A stretch of 64,000 nt of DNA from Clostridium putrefaciens (GTDB lineage: Bacteria > Bacillota > Clostridia > Clostridiales > Clostridiaceae), in the NCBI RefSeq assembly GCF_900461105.1, contig NZ_UFWZ01000001.1, forward strand, positions 992,001-1,056,000, written 5' to 3'. The position numbers and the translations under genes were made by a program. The notes beneath the pieces are model-generated. The model searched no databases. It saw only the letters and a list, made by a program, of their open reading frames with translations, and had not been told where the DNA came from. Shown here piece after piece: positions 9,901-18,724 of the stretch. Numbering within the stretch: position 1 is the first letter of the stretch; every line of letters starts with the position of its first letter.

Positions 9901-11134
9901 ATCCTCAGTAATAGCAAAAGAAGGGGCAGACCTTTCTAAAGTGGAATTTTTAGTTTCAGGACATGATACAACTCTAACACAAGATGCAGATAAGCAAGGA
10001 GACAATGTACCTGTAGAAAAGGGAAATGTAAAGGTACTAGGAGCTGAGGAGTTAGCAAATGGTTCAAAAGTTATGGTTTCAGGTTCATCATTTTTTACGG
10101 ATTTTGAAATAGAAAACATAGAAAATGCTAATAGAAAGATAACTGAAAACGCTTTAAGATGGTTGGCACCTAAAAAGATAGCAGAAAAGATATCTATAAA
10201 AGAATTTAGAAATATAGCAGAAAAACAAAAGGGTGAAAGATATACCATAGAAGGAACAGTTACATCTCAATCTGAAGGAGTAAATCCAAAAAACTCTTTC
10301 TTTGAGGTTATATATGTACAAGATGAAACAGCTGGAATTACAGTGTTTGGTATTTCAAAGACACCATTAAAAGTTGGACAAAAGGTAAGAATAACAGGTG
10401 TTACAGGATCCTATGAAGAAGATCTTCAATTAGCTCTTGATGGTAATGAAGATGAAAATCTAGAGATAATAGATGCTAATGAAAGCCCTATAGATCCTAA
10501 GGTTATATCTACTAGAGACTCTATGTTAAAAGAAACAGAAGGCTTATTAATAAAGACTTCTGGTAAGGTGGAAAAGATAACTTCAGATAGTATATATATA
10601 AATGATGGTTCTGGAACAGCAAGAGTTCATCTTCAAGGTTATATATGGGACGGAAAAGATGAAGCTGCTAAAGGTAAGTGGGATGCAACAATTAAGGTTG
10701 GAGATAATATTTCAGCTATAGGACTTGCGTCAGTAGACCCGGAAGGGAATAGAATAAGGGTTAGAAATTCTGGAGAAATATTAAAGATAAAGGATGGAGA
10801 TATATTAGATCCTGTAGATCCTGTAGATCATGGGAAACCAGTGGATCTTGTAGATTTACCAGTAGATCCTCTAGATCCAGGTAAACCAGTAGAACCTCTA
10901 GATCCGAATAAACCAAAAATATCTGTAGAGCCGGTTAAAAAGGTGGATCAAATCAACCCAGAAATATCAGAAAATCCACTAGAAAAAGGAGATGCAAAAC
11001 ATACATCACCCTCTATAGAAAAGCCATTGAAAAATAAGATTCCTAAAACAGGAGGAGTAACATTAGAAATTCTTTTAACCTTAGGAATGACACTAACCTT
11101 AGGTGGTGTACTAATAATTAAAAAAAAGAAATAG
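6932..11134 (+). CDS. Sortase-anchored cell-surface CehA/McbA-type PHP metallohydrolase
   Basis: The 1400-residue secreted protein begins with a signal peptide (residues 1-~32, ending in VLA). Next come a beta-sandwich domain, a Big_2-like Ig domain (~190-270) and a second Ig-like domain (~275-365). The PHP domain starts near residue 370 with GQLHSHTNLSDG and AVTDHSNWF, which carry the metal-binding His and Asp residues of CehA/McbA phosphoesterases. After ~650 come adhesion-like and GATase-like regions (LLVITNPQ, ENGGNIIIAS), an OB-fold segment (~1090-1290), a Pro/Asp repeat linker (~1290-1330), and a sortase motif IPKTG with a hydrophobic tail and KKKK. ATG 6932 has AGGAGGAT eight bases upstream. 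Likely an extracellular phosphodiesterase or nuclease scavenging phosphate or nucleotides; the substrate is inferred. Confidence 0.85.
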   Translation: MKKGSRKSVLWLMILAMLLVNVFAPIIPVLAEEAQGAILIYEGFDGLAKNPKEIPEGWTLKTTDFYKSKTGKSRNGPSFKIAKTSLGALITPTLKSKMDMKVSFWVASNLTKDSTQNDSKLKIEGLKAGNWEVVKIVEGIKVDGEFIEFDLSKEFNQLKFSYEKDGGNIAIDDIKVVTRGKIEVIELEDILIQKEMDMEVQDEVILGLEFKPKNTTQTNISWESSDNGVATVSKGKIKALKQGESIITVSSLDNPKIKSKTKVIVKARTDRSGPEVLNKIPTGSTKENKRPEISAKFKDESGINKDTVKIALNDEDITNRCEITEDGFKFTPKENLKDGTHGVKVVLADILGNNTEISWTFNVGIESKDLYFGQLHSHTNLSDGIGTIDEAYEYGKNKANVDFLAVTDHSNWFDNDIDANINDGSMSEKWKQGRSAAAKYKDEGKFVSLYGYEMTWSKSTGGWGHINTFNSKGFETRTNSKMDLKSYYDTISKSEETISQLNHPGKTFGDFGDFGFYSSGADKVVTMIEVGNGEGPIRGSGYFPSFEYYTRALDKGWHVAPTNNQDNHKGRWGNANSARTVIEAPALTEDAIYQSLRERKIYATEDQNLKINMTVNDEPMGTIFKEAEKLNFKINVVDEDKEDKISKISIIANGGAVVESKKFDSSTVDWNVELKPEYSYYYIRVDQEDKDIAVTAPVWVGETVSVGLTSILANSKLSVLGEEVELTAKLFNNSEKDIEEVKIEYFAEQDNNKQKIHEDTLNLKASTNEDVKIKWSPKSTGEFTISAKATIKIDNVNKNFVVSTKHMVKKSEDVIRVVVDGSKENEYINGKYKNQIKNFKELIESNEGICVINKNEITEDVLKDSKLLVITNPQSVEAKDKTTGQITLSPKKYSEKEIQVIANFVENGGNIIIASKADYGDGQGEYSNDKQLNPILQAINSNLRINDDQVIDNDKYSNQTFRLSFDKFADSKYGITSGLGKGQTYSFYSGSSVIAKEGADLSKVEFLVSGHDTTLTQDADKQGDNVPVEKGNVKVLGAEELANGSKVMVSGSSFFTDFEIENIENANRKITENALRWLAPKKIAEKISIKEFRNIAEKQKGERYTIEGTVTSQSEGVNPKNSFFEVIYVQDETAGITVFGISKTPLKVGQKVRITGVTGSYEEDLQLALDGNEDENLEIIDANESPIDPKVISTRDSMLKETEGLLIKTSGKVEKITSDSIYINDGSGTARVHLQGYIWDGKDEAAKGKWDATIKVGDNISAIGLASVDPEGNRIRVRNSGEILKIKDGDILDPVDPVDHGKPVDLVDLPVDPLDPGKPVEPLDPNKPKISVEPVKKVDQINPEISENPLEKGDAKHTSPSIEKPLKNKIPKTGGVTLEILLTLGMTLTLGGVLIIKKKK

Positions 11135-11204
11135 TAATAGGTTCAAAGATTATATAAAATATAAACAAAAGAATAATATATAAATTTCTATGAGGAGATA
11201 TATA

Positions 11205-12350
11205 ATGAAGAGTCTAAAAAGATATGCAGGTATAATAGTTGTACTAGTAGTTTCCATATTAATAGTAGCTACCTCAAAGCTTATTTATCAAGGTGGATTT
11301 TTAAAAGATAAGGCAAGAAAGAATGTAACTTACGAAAAAGCTATAGTAAAATCTATAGATACTGAAAAGGTTCAAAAAGATGAAAAGTTAAATTATATAG
11401 AAGTAGGTATGCAAAATATAACTGTAGAGTTAAGAAGCGGGGAACATATGGGGCAAGTCTTCCAAATCAAAAATTCCATAAGTAGGCTATATAACACGAA
11501 GGTAGAAAAAGATATGGAGATAGTTGTAGCTATACTAAAAGATAAAGGTCAAATTAGTGATATAACTATTTACAGTTACAAAAGATCTAATGTCATATAT
11601 GCACTTGTAGGAATTTTTATATTAAGTATTATAGGTATAGGAAGATTAAAAGGAGTTAAATCTGTTGTGGCTTTAATATTTACCTTTGTAAGTATAATCT
11701 TTTTTATGATTCCGCTTATGTTAAGAGGCATTAGTCCAATGGTAGCAGCTATAGGGGTAGCATTTATGATAACATTTGTGACTCTATACCTTTTAAATGG
11801 TAGGAGTAAAAAGACTTATTGTGCTATTATAGGTACATTAATGGGAATCGTTGCAGCAGGAATTATATCCTATGTATCAGGTAAATTTGCACATCTATCA
11901 GGTTTAACTATGGAAAATACCGAGAATATGTTGTATGTAGCAGAAAACTCTTCATTAAAACTCCATGGAATTATGTTTGCTGGTATACTCATAGCATCAT
12001 TAGGCGCGGTAATGGATGTTGCTATGTCTATATCCTCAGCACTGTATGAAATATTTAGTTTGAATCATAAACTTTCATCTAAAGATTTATTTAAATCAGG
12101 GATAAATATAGGACAAGATATTATAGGAACTATGTCTAACACTTTGATACTAGCTTTTGCAGGAGGAAGTTTAAGTCTTATAATACTTATTGTTTCAAGC
12201 AATATGGCATCACTGCAACTTTTAAATCTTGATATAGTAGGTACTGAAATTATACAAGGTATAAGTGGAAGTATAGGTGTAGTACTAACGGTACCATTTA
12301 CCGCTTTTATATGCTCATTAGTATATAAAAAATATCCAAAAAGCAAATAG
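11205..12350 (+). CDS. YibE/F family multi-pass membrane protein
   Basis: The 381-residue product has an N-terminal membrane anchor, an extracytoplasmic beta-rich segment (~residues 40-125) and about seven further membrane segments. It contains LGAVMDVAMSISSALYEI and FKSGINIGQDIIGTMSNTLILAFAG, the conserved core of the YibE/F (PF07907) family. The molecular role of this family is not established. The start at 11205 is chosen because GAGGAGA precedes it; the frame opens at 11190. It lies 70 bases after the surface hydrolase, with no terminator between, so co-transcription is possible. Confidence 0.85.
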   Translation: MKSLKRYAGIIVVLVVSILIVATSKLIYQGGFLKDKARKNVTYEKAIVKSIDTEKVQKDEKLNYIEVGMQNITVELRSGEHMGQVFQIKNSISRLYNTKVEKDMEIVVAILKDKGQISDITIYSYKRSNVIYALVGIFILSIIGIGRLKGVKSVVALIFTFVSIIFFMIPLMLRGISPMVAAIGVAFMITFVTLYLLNGRSKKTYCAIIGTLMGIVAAGIISYVSGKFAHLSGLTMENTENMLYVAENSSLKLHGIMFAGILIASLGAVMDVAMSISSALYEIFSLNHKLSSKDLFKSGINIGQDIIGTMSNTLILAFAGGSLSLIILIVSSNMASLQLLNLDIVGTEIIQGISGSIGVVLTVPFTAFICSLVYKKYPKSK

Positions 12351-12387
12351 TTAGTATATCATATGGTTTTATGTAATGTTAAAAAAT

Positions 12388-12427
12388 AAAAAGGTTGTTG
12401 ATAATTGTAATTGTCAACAACCTTTTT
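12388..12427 (+). terminator. Terminator after yibE/F-like gene
   Basis: AAAAAGGTTGTTGA pairs with TCAACAACCTTTTT around a 12-base loop. A Pribnow-like TATAAT at about 12521 follows and may serve xpt. The remaining 12430-12690 shows no purine riboswitch consensus. Confidence 0.88.
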
Positions 12428-12691
12428 AAATTTATACAAGCTATATGTAAAGTTAAAAACAATATAATTGGTGTATGTTATACAAGTAATTTACAAGTTT
12501 AAAAAATAGCTAAGCAATATGGTATAATATTAAATAAGAATTTATACAAAGATGTTTGAATTTTTGATTTAAAAGGTACAATGAATTTTATATAGTTTTA
12601 ATACATATGTATTAGAAAATAGAAGTATGTAAAGTTTTATGACAATTGTTTAAAAGTTTAATACTGTAGTTAATCGAAAGGGATGAATTTT

Positions 12692-13264
12692 ATGGATTTA
12701 TTAAAAAATAGAATAATACAAGATGGTAAGGTTAGAGATGGAAGAATATTAAAGGTTGATAGCTTTTTAAACCATCAGATGGATATAGTTTTATTAAATG
12801 AAATAGGAAAAGAATTTAAGCGAAGATTTGAAGGAGAAAAGGTGGATAAGATTGTCACTATAGAAGCTTCAGGCATTGGTATAGCGGCTATAGCATCTCA
12901 ATATTTTGACTTTGTGCCAGTAGTCTTTGCAAAAAAGGCTGAGAGTTTAAATATTGATAATGATCTTTATAAATCATCTGTTCATTCCTATACTAAAGAT
13001 AAAACTTATAATGTAATGGTAAGTAAAAGCTTTATAAACGCTAATGAAAGAGTGATTATATTAGATGACTTTTTAGCTAGTGGGTGTGCTGCTTGTGGAT
13101 TAATTGATATAGTAAAACAGGCTGGAGCAGAAGTTGTAGGAGTAGGAATTGTTATTGAAAAAGGTTTTCAAGGTGGAAGAGAAGCCATAGATAATTTAGG
13201 GGTGAAAGTTGAATCATTATCTATCGTGGATAGAATGGAAGAGGATAGGATCTATTTCAAGTAA
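12692..13264 (+). CDS. xpt: Xanthine phosphoribosyltransferase
   Basis: The 190-residue enzyme transfers phosphoribose from PRPP to xanthine in purine salvage. It aligns by eye with Bacillus Xpt: an opening MDLLKNRI, then [31 protein letters not shown], the PRPP loop [11 protein letters not shown] and [15 protein letters not shown]. The second ATG (12692) is chosen because AAGGGATGA lies five bases before it and family members start with M(E/D)LLK; the first ATG is at 12683. In B. subtilis xpt is under a guanine riboswitch with pbuX; neither is seen here. Confidence 0.93.
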   Translation: MDLLKNRIIQDGKVRDGRILKVDSFLNHQMDIVLLNEIGKEFKRRFEGEKVDKIVTIEASGIGIAAIASQYFDFVPVVFAKKAESLNIDNDLYKSSVHSYTKDKTYNVMVSKSFINANERVIILDDFLASGCAACGLIDIVKQAGAEVVGVGIVIEKGFQGGREAIDNLGVKVESLSIVDRMEEDRIYFK

Positions 13265-13328
13265 GGTTTATAATAGAGGCCATTTATGGTATAATCTTAC
13301 TTATGCATGAAGTTTGGGGGAGATACAA

Positions 13329-13442
13329 ATGAAACTTATCTTTAAAGAAATAGACAGGGAAAACTGGGAGGAATGTGCTGACTTAACAGCATTAAGGGAA
13401 CAAGGAAAATATGTATCTTTAAATTGCTATTATTTAATATAA
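13329..13442 (+). pseudogene. Truncated GNAT acetyltransferase remnant
   Basis: With a GGGGGAGA ribosome site and an upstream TATAAT (13290), a 37-codon frame begins KLIFKEIDRENWEECADL, which is the standard N-terminus of spermidine-type GNAT enzymes. It ends at TAA 13440, about 110 residues short of the family length, and no continuation is found in the next frames. Confidence 0.6.
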
Positions 13443-13549
13443 TTCCTGTGATAAGGGAGTAACAGTTTCATTTGCTAAGCTTGGTTAGCGAAAGAAGAAT
13501 TTAATGTGAGTGATATATTAAGTTAATTAATATATCAAGGAGAATTATT

Positions 13550-13648
13550 ATGAAAATAGAATTAGTTTTAGTAAATAATAAAAGTGGAAACATAATTGAT
13601 GACTGTCCAATAGGACATAAAAGGTATTATGTGAAAAAGAATATATAA
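13550..13648 (+). CDS. Small open frame, 32 codons, unknown
   Basis: AAGGAGAATTATT precedes an ATG and a frame beginning KIELVLVNNKSGNIIDDCP. The ribosome site is good but the protein ends early and I recognise no family. It sits beside the truncated acetyltransferase in a 540-base gap between xpt and map and is probably part of the same decayed segment. Confidence 0.35.
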   Translation: MKIELVLVNNKSGNIIDDCPIGHKRYYVKKNI

Positions 13649-13806
13649 AGAGTACATAAAAATATATAGAACATAGAAAAGACAACATATAATATAAACA
13701 GTACTTTAAAAATTATCATAAAAGAGTATAATAAAGTATAATGCTATAAATATTATTAATTAATAATATATAGCAAAGAATTGTATTATGTTAAGGAGAC
13801 GATGGA

Positions 13807-14676
13807 ATGAGTTTAGATAGAAATAGTAAGTGTTGGTGCGGAAGTGGGCTTAAATACAAGAAGTGCCATTTAGATTTTGATGAAAGATTAAGTTTACTAG
13901 AACTTGAAGGATATGAAGTGCCTACAAGAGATATGATTAAAAATGCAGAAGAAATAGAAGCTATAAAAAAGAGCGCAGCTATTAACGATGCCGTTTTAGA
14001 TTTAGTAGCTGAAAATATTAAAGAGGGAATGAGCACAGAAGAAATTGATAAGTTAGTTTATGATTATACTATATCTAAAGGTGCTGTGCCAGCTCCTCTT
14101 AATTTTGAGGGATTTCCAAAGAGCGTTTGCACATCAATTAATGAGGAAGTTTGTCATGGTATACCAAGTAAAGACATAATACTTAAAAATGGAGACATAA
14201 TAAATGTAGATGTGTCTACTATATTTAATGGATATTATTCTGATGCTTCAAGGATGTTCATGATTGGTGATGTAAGTGATGAGGCTAGAAAGCTAGTTCA
14301 GGTAAGTAAAGAATGTTTAGAAAAAGGAATAGAAGCAGTTAAGCCTTGGGGATTTTTAGGTGATATTGGAGAAGCTATTCAAACCCATGCAGAAAACAAT
14401 GGATTTTCTGTAGTTAAGGATTTTGGCGGGCATGGAGTTGGAATTGAATTTCATGAGGAGCCTTTTGTATACCATTATGGGGTAAAAGGACAGGGAATGA
14501 TTTTAGTTCCTGGAATGATGTTTACTATTGAACCTATGATAAATGCAGGTGATTATAAGCTATTCGTAGATGAGGATAATGACTGGACAGCTATTACAAA
14601 AGACGGATCACTTTCATCACAGTGGGAGAATATGATTTTAGTAACAGAAGATGGAATTGAAGTAATAGCAAAATAA
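13807..14676 (+). CDS. map: Type I methionine aminopeptidase with N-terminal SEC-C zinc motif
   Basis: The enzyme removes the initiator methionine from new proteins. Residues 9-21 (CWCGSGLKYKKCH) form a SEC-C zinc motif, an N-terminal addition found in some Firmicute paralogs and thought to aid ribosome binding. The catalytic domain has the five metal ligands in the expected places: NVDVSTIFNGYYSDASRMF (two Asp), GGHGVGIEFHEEP (His), FTIEPM (Glu) and WENMILVTEDG (Glu). Total 289 residues. AAGGAGACG precedes the ATG. A terminator follows. It stands alone, not in the ribosomal operon, so it may be a second copy. Confidence 0.93.
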   Translation: MSLDRNSKCWCGSGLKYKKCHLDFDERLSLLELEGYEVPTRDMIKNAEEIEAIKKSAAINDAVLDLVAENIKEGMSTEEIDKLVYDYTISKGAVPAPLNFEGFPKSVCTSINEEVCHGIPSKDIILKNGDIINVDVSTIFNGYYSDASRMFMIGDVSDEARKLVQVSKECLEKGIEAVKPWGFLGDIGEAIQTHAENNGFSVVKDFGGHGVGIEFHEEPFVYHYGVKGQGMILVPGMMFTIEPMINAGDYKLFVDEDNDWTAITKDGSLSSQWENMILVTEDGIEVIAK

Positions 14677-14741
14677 TAAGAGAAATTGTATAGCTTGTGT
14701 AAAATATATATAGGTCTATGATTTTGAAATATAAAAGAAAT

Positions 14742-14767
14742 AAAAGGCAGTTAAAACCTGCCTTTTT
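14742..14767 (+). terminator. Terminator after map
   Basis: AAAGGCAG pairs with CTGCCTTT around TTAAAAC, followed by T residues. Confidence 0.88.
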
Positions 14768-14810
14768 CCTATTTAAACACATTATTAGTTAAATTTTGAG
14801 GTGTGATATA

Positions 14811-16535
14811 ATGGATTATTTGAATAAGTATATAAAAAGGTATAAAAATAAGTATATGGTTGCATTTATATTTATAACTATTGAGACTCTTTGTGATCTT
14901 ATGCAACCTACTATAATGTCCAAAGTTATAGATAAAGGGGTTGCAACAAGGGATATATCATTAGTTCTTAGTTTAGGAGGGCTAATGCTTTTTATAACAG
15001 CCATAGGTGCTTCCTGCGCAATAGCTCGGAATATTATTTCAAGCAATGTATCACAAAGGTTTGGTAGTGATCTTAGAGGTGACCTTTTTAAAAAGATACA
15101 AAGCTTTTCATTTCAAAATGTAGATAAATTTAAAACAGCGTCACTAATGACAAGGCTCACAAGTGATGTAAATCAAGTACAAACCTTTGCTCATGGAACA
15201 ATGAGGATATTTGTGAAGGCACCTATACTGTGCGTCGGAAGTATAATAATGGCCATATTAATTAATCCATCTATGGCTTTTATACTGATAGGTATAGTTC
15301 CTATTATTACTGTATTCATATTTATAAATATGAAGGTTAGCTATCCTTTTTTTAAAAACATACAAAGAGCTTTAGATAAAGTAAATGGAGTAATGGGAGA
15401 GTATCTATCTGGGGTAAGGGTGGTAAAAGCTTTTAATAGATTCAATTACGAAAAGAAAAGATTTAAAGATGTAAATGGAGAGCTTACTGATGCTTCAATA
15501 AAGGGTATGAGGGTTATGTCAATTTTAAATCCTAGCATCACTTTAACCGTAAATTTAGGCATTGTTTTAGTTATTTGGTTTGGCGGAATAAACGTAAATA
15601 ACGGAACTATGAAGGTAGGACAAATAATTGCATTTATAAATTATATGACACAAATATTATTTTCATTAATAATGATATCCCATGTATTTAACATGTTTAT
15701 AAGAGCAAGGACATCATCAGAGCGTATAGGAGAGGTCTTTTCAGAGGAAGACAGCCTAATAGTTAAAGAAGATACCTTAACGCCAAAAGATACATATGAA
15801 AAAATAGAATTTAATAATGTATACTTTTCTTATGATAAAAACGGCGGGGATATTCTTAAAAGTATTACATTTACCTGTGATATTGGAGAAACCATAGGCA
15901 TAATTGGAGCCACAGGATCTGGAAAAAGTAGCTTAGTTAATTTAATACCAAGATTTTATGATGTGAAATCAGGTTGCATAAAAGTAAATGGAGTGGATGT
16001 AAAGGATTTCGATTTAAAAGTTCTAAGAGAGATAATATCTATAGTTCCACAAAAAACAATACTTTTTACAGGAAGTATTTTAGATAATATAAGGTGGGGA
16101 AATGAAAATGCAAGTTTAGAAGAAGTGCAAATGGTAGCTAAAATCTCAAAAGCTGATGATTTTATAACTTCTTTTGAAAAAAGTTATGATACTATTTTAG
16201 GTCAGGGTGGAGTAAATCTTTCTGGAGGTCAAAAACAAAGAATTTCTATTGCAAGGGCCTTGATTAAACATCCAAACATACTTATTTTAGATGATTCTAC
16301 TAGTGCGGTGGATTTAACTACTGAAAGAGAGATAAGAAAAGGGTTAAAGGAATACTCACAAAATATTATCTGTTTATTAATAGCTCAAAGAATTACTTCG
16401 GTTATGTCAGCAGATAAAATAATTGTATTAGATAATGGAGGTATGGTAGGTATAGGAACTCATGAAGAGCTAATGAAAAGCTCTGAAGTTTACAAAGGTA
16501 TATATTATTCACAAATAGGAAGGGGGAGGAGATAA
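14811..16535 (+). CDS. ABC exporter half-transporter, degenerate-site subunit of a heterodimer
   Basis: The 574-residue protein has six membrane segments followed by an ABC domain: Walker A GATGSGKSS, signature LSGGQKQR, Walker B LILDDSTSAVD and a Q in the H-loop position (LLIAQRITS). The catalytic Glu after Walker B is Asp and the switch His is Gln, so this ATP site is probably inactive, as in the BmrC/LmrC-type member of heterodimeric multidrug exporters. ATG 14811 has GAGGTGTGA upstream. Its stop codon directly abuts the ATG of the partner gene. Confidence 0.92.
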   Translation: MDYLNKYIKRYKNKYMVAFIFITIETLCDLMQPTIMSKVIDKGVATRDISLVLSLGGLMLFITAIGASCAIARNIISSNVSQRFGSDLRGDLFKKIQSFSFQNVDKFKTASLMTRLTSDVNQVQTFAHGTMRIFVKAPILCVGSIIMAILINPSMAFILIGIVPIITVFIFINMKVSYPFFKNIQRALDKVNGVMGEYLSGVRVVKAFNRFNYEKKRFKDVNGELTDASIKGMRVMSILNPSITLTVNLGIVLVIWFGGINVNNGTMKVGQIIAFINYMTQILFSLIMISHVFNMFIRARTSSERIGEVFSEEDSLIVKEDTLTPKDTYEKIEFNNVYFSYDKNGGDILKSITFTCDIGETIGIIGATGSGKSSLVNLIPRFYDVKSGCIKVNGVDVKDFDLKVLREIISIVPQKTILFTGSILDNIRWGNENASLEEVQMVAKISKADDFITSFEKSYDTILGQGGVNLSGGQKQRISIARALIKHPNILILDDSTSAVDLTTEREIRKGLKEYSQNIICLLIAQRITSVMSADKIIVLDNGGMVGIGTHEELMKSSEVYKGIYYSQIGRGRR

Positions 16536-18377
16536 ATGGAGAAAGATAAAAGGAGTGCTTCATATACAAGCCCCAATTCTAATATAACTTCTAGGAGCAG
16601 TTTCAAAAGAAACAGAGGCATGCAGCCAGTAGTTAAGCCAAAGAATTTTAAAGAAACTCTTATAAGGCTTTGGGAGTATTTTGGGAAAGAAAGAAAACTA
16701 TTGATAGTAATATTTACACTTGTAATAATAAGTTCAGCTTTTGGACTTTTAGTTCCATATTTAATAGGGAAAACTGTAGATGCTTTAAATTTAGGGAAGC
16801 TTTATGTTGATTTTAAAACACTTAAGATAATAGCTATGGTGCTTATATTTACATATATTATGGATAGTATTATAACTCTATCTGAGGGTTTTATAATGGC
16901 TGGTATATCTCAAAGAATTGTATTTAGATTAAGAGAAGCACTTTTTGAAAAGCTTCAAAGTTTGCCTTTGATGTTTTTTGATACTCATACCCATGGAGAA
17001 ATAATGAGTAGATTATCTAACGATATAGAAAACGTAAGTACTACCATATCTCAGTCTATAATTCAATTAATGTCAAGTTTCATAAATATTATAGGTGCTT
17101 TTACTATGATGATTATATTAAGTCCTCTTCTTACTGTTGCAAGTATGGTGACATTACCTTTGGTTTTATTTATGACAAATAGTATAGCAAAAAGAACCAA
17201 GGTATTATTCAAAGAGCAGCAGGTGGTTTTAGGTAAATTAAACGGTCATATTGAAGAGTCTATATCTGGAATTCATGTGGTAAAGGCCTTTAATAGAGAA
17301 GATAAGATAATTGAAGAGTTTGATGACTTAAATTCAAATTTATGCGAAGTAGGAATAAAGGCTCAGGTATGGTCTGGTTATATAATGCCCTTAATGAATG
17401 TTATTAATAATATTGGATTTGCAGCAGTAGCAGCTATAGGTGGAGTACTTGCGGTAATGGATTTAATTACCGTTGGAATAATAGCAAGTTTTATTAGCTA
17501 TTCAAGGCAATTTGCAAGGCCTTTAAATGATTTAGCAAGTATATTTAATACGTTTCAATCTGCTGTAGCAGGTGCAGAAAGGGTGTTTGAAACTTTAGAT
17601 GAAAAAGAAGAGCCAAAAGATATAAAAAATTCAAAGGTATTAAATAATGTAAGAGGAGAGGTTGAGTTTAAAAATGTCACCTTTGGATATAATGAAGACT
17701 CTTATGTACTTAAGGATATAAGTTTTAATGTGAAAAGGGGAGAAAATGTTGCCTTAGTTGGACCTACAGGGGCTGGTAAGACAACTATAGTTAATTTACT
17801 TACTGGATTTTATAATATTTCAAAGGGTCAAATATTAATAGATGGGAAATGTATTAAAAAATACACTAAAGAAAGTTTAAGGAAAGCCTTTGGAATAGTA
17901 CTTCAAGATAGTTATCTTTTTTCAGGTACTATAAAAGAAAATATTAGATATGGAAATTTAAATGCTACGAATGAGGAAGTAGAAAGTGCGGCTAAGCTAG
18001 CTAATGCAGATGCTTTTATAACTAAATTACCTAAAGAATATAATACAATTATTTCAGAAGGTGGAGTAAGCTTAAGTCAAGGAGAAAAACAACTGTTATC
18101 TATTGCTAGAGCTATTTTATCTGATCCGTCAATATTAGTATTAGATGAGGCCACAAGCAGTGTAGACACACGTACAGAACTTAAGATACAAGAAGCTTTG
18201 TTAGGTGTTATGAAAGATAGAACAAGTTTTATAATAGCTCATAGATTAAGTACTATAAAGGATGCAGATAAAATTATGGTAATTGATAATGGAAGCATAA
18301 TGGAGATGGGTACCCATGAAGAATTAATAAAAGAGAAGGGGTATTATTATAAACTTTATGATAGCCAGTTTAATTAA
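16536..18377 (+). CDS. ABC exporter half-transporter, catalytic partner
   Basis: The 613-residue partner has an N-terminal Ser/Lys-rich extension (~40 residues), six membrane segments and an ABC domain with Walker A GPTGAGKTT, signature LSQGEKQL, Walker B LVLDEATSSVD and H-loop FIIAHRLST. Here the catalytic Glu and His are kept while the signature is LSQGE, the pattern that complements the upstream subunit. The pair should form one asymmetric multidrug or lipid exporter of the BmrCD/TM287-288 class. GGGAGGAG precedes the start with no intergenic space. Confidence 0.92.
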   Translation: MEKDKRSASYTSPNSNITSRSSFKRNRGMQPVVKPKNFKETLIRLWEYFGKERKLLIVIFTLVIISSAFGLLVPYLIGKTVDALNLGKLYVDFKTLKIIAMVLIFTYIMDSIITLSEGFIMAGISQRIVFRLREALFEKLQSLPLMFFDTHTHGEIMSRLSNDIENVSTTISQSIIQLMSSFINIIGAFTMMIILSPLLTVASMVTLPLVLFMTNSIAKRTKVLFKEQQVVLGKLNGHIEESISGIHVVKAFNREDKIIEEFDDLNSNLCEVGIKAQVWSGYIMPLMNVINNIGFAAVAAIGGVLAVMDLITVGIIASFISYSRQFARPLNDLASIFNTFQSAVAGAERVFETLDEKEEPKDIKNSKVLNNVRGEVEFKNVTFGYNEDSYVLKDISFNVKRGENVALVGPTGAGKTTIVNLLTGFYNISKGQILIDGKCIKKYTKESLRKAFGIVLQDSYLFSGTIKENIRYGNLNATNEEVESAAKLANADAFITKLPKEYNTIISEGGVSLSQGEKQLLSIARAILSDPSILVLDEATSSVDTRTELKIQEALLGVMKDRTSFIIAHRLSTIKDADKIMVIDNGSIMEMGTHEELIKEKGYYYKLYDSQFN

Positions 18378-18519
18378 TAAAAAGGTGAAGTAACTACTGA
18401 AATTCTTTAAATCTTTTGGGATTTAAAAGGTATATATAAATATGTAATAGTTATTACATAAAATCCTTTGTATTTGATAATAATATGCTTAAGCTATTAA
18501 ATATAAAGGAGGAATTTTT

Positions 18520-18723
18520 ATGAAGAAGATTCAATATGAAGTGTCAGGGGTCATGAACTCAGAAGGTAAGACTAAAATTAAAAACTCATTAGATAAAATA
18601 CAAGGTGTGCAAGAGGTTCAAGTTGATGCTGGAACAGGAAAGGTAAAAGTCCAATATAATGAACCTGCAACTAAGGGAGCAATAAAGAGTTCAATTTTAA
18701 AACAAGGATTTACATTAAGTTAA
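18520..18723 (+). CDS. HMA-like ferredoxin-fold small protein lacking the CxxC metal site
   Basis: The 67-residue protein has the length and pattern of a heavy-metal-associated domain: YEVSGVMNSEGKTKIKNSLDKI followed by GVQEVQVDAGTGKVKVQYNEP. In true copper chaperones the loop reads GMxCxxC; here it is GVMNSEG, with no cysteine in the protein. It therefore keeps the fold but cannot bind copper in the usual way. AAAGGAGGAA precedes the ATG. The next gene begins two bases after its stop. Confidence 0.75.
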   Translation: MKKIQYEVSGVMNSEGKTKIKNSLDKIQGVQEVQVDAGTGKVKVQYNEPATKGAIKSSILKQGFTLS

Positions 18724-18724
18724 A

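Noticed and set aside
12430-12690. Purine riboswitch upstream of xpt
   Set aside because: No match to the conserved junction and loop motifs; the interval is AT-rich without the two kissing loops.
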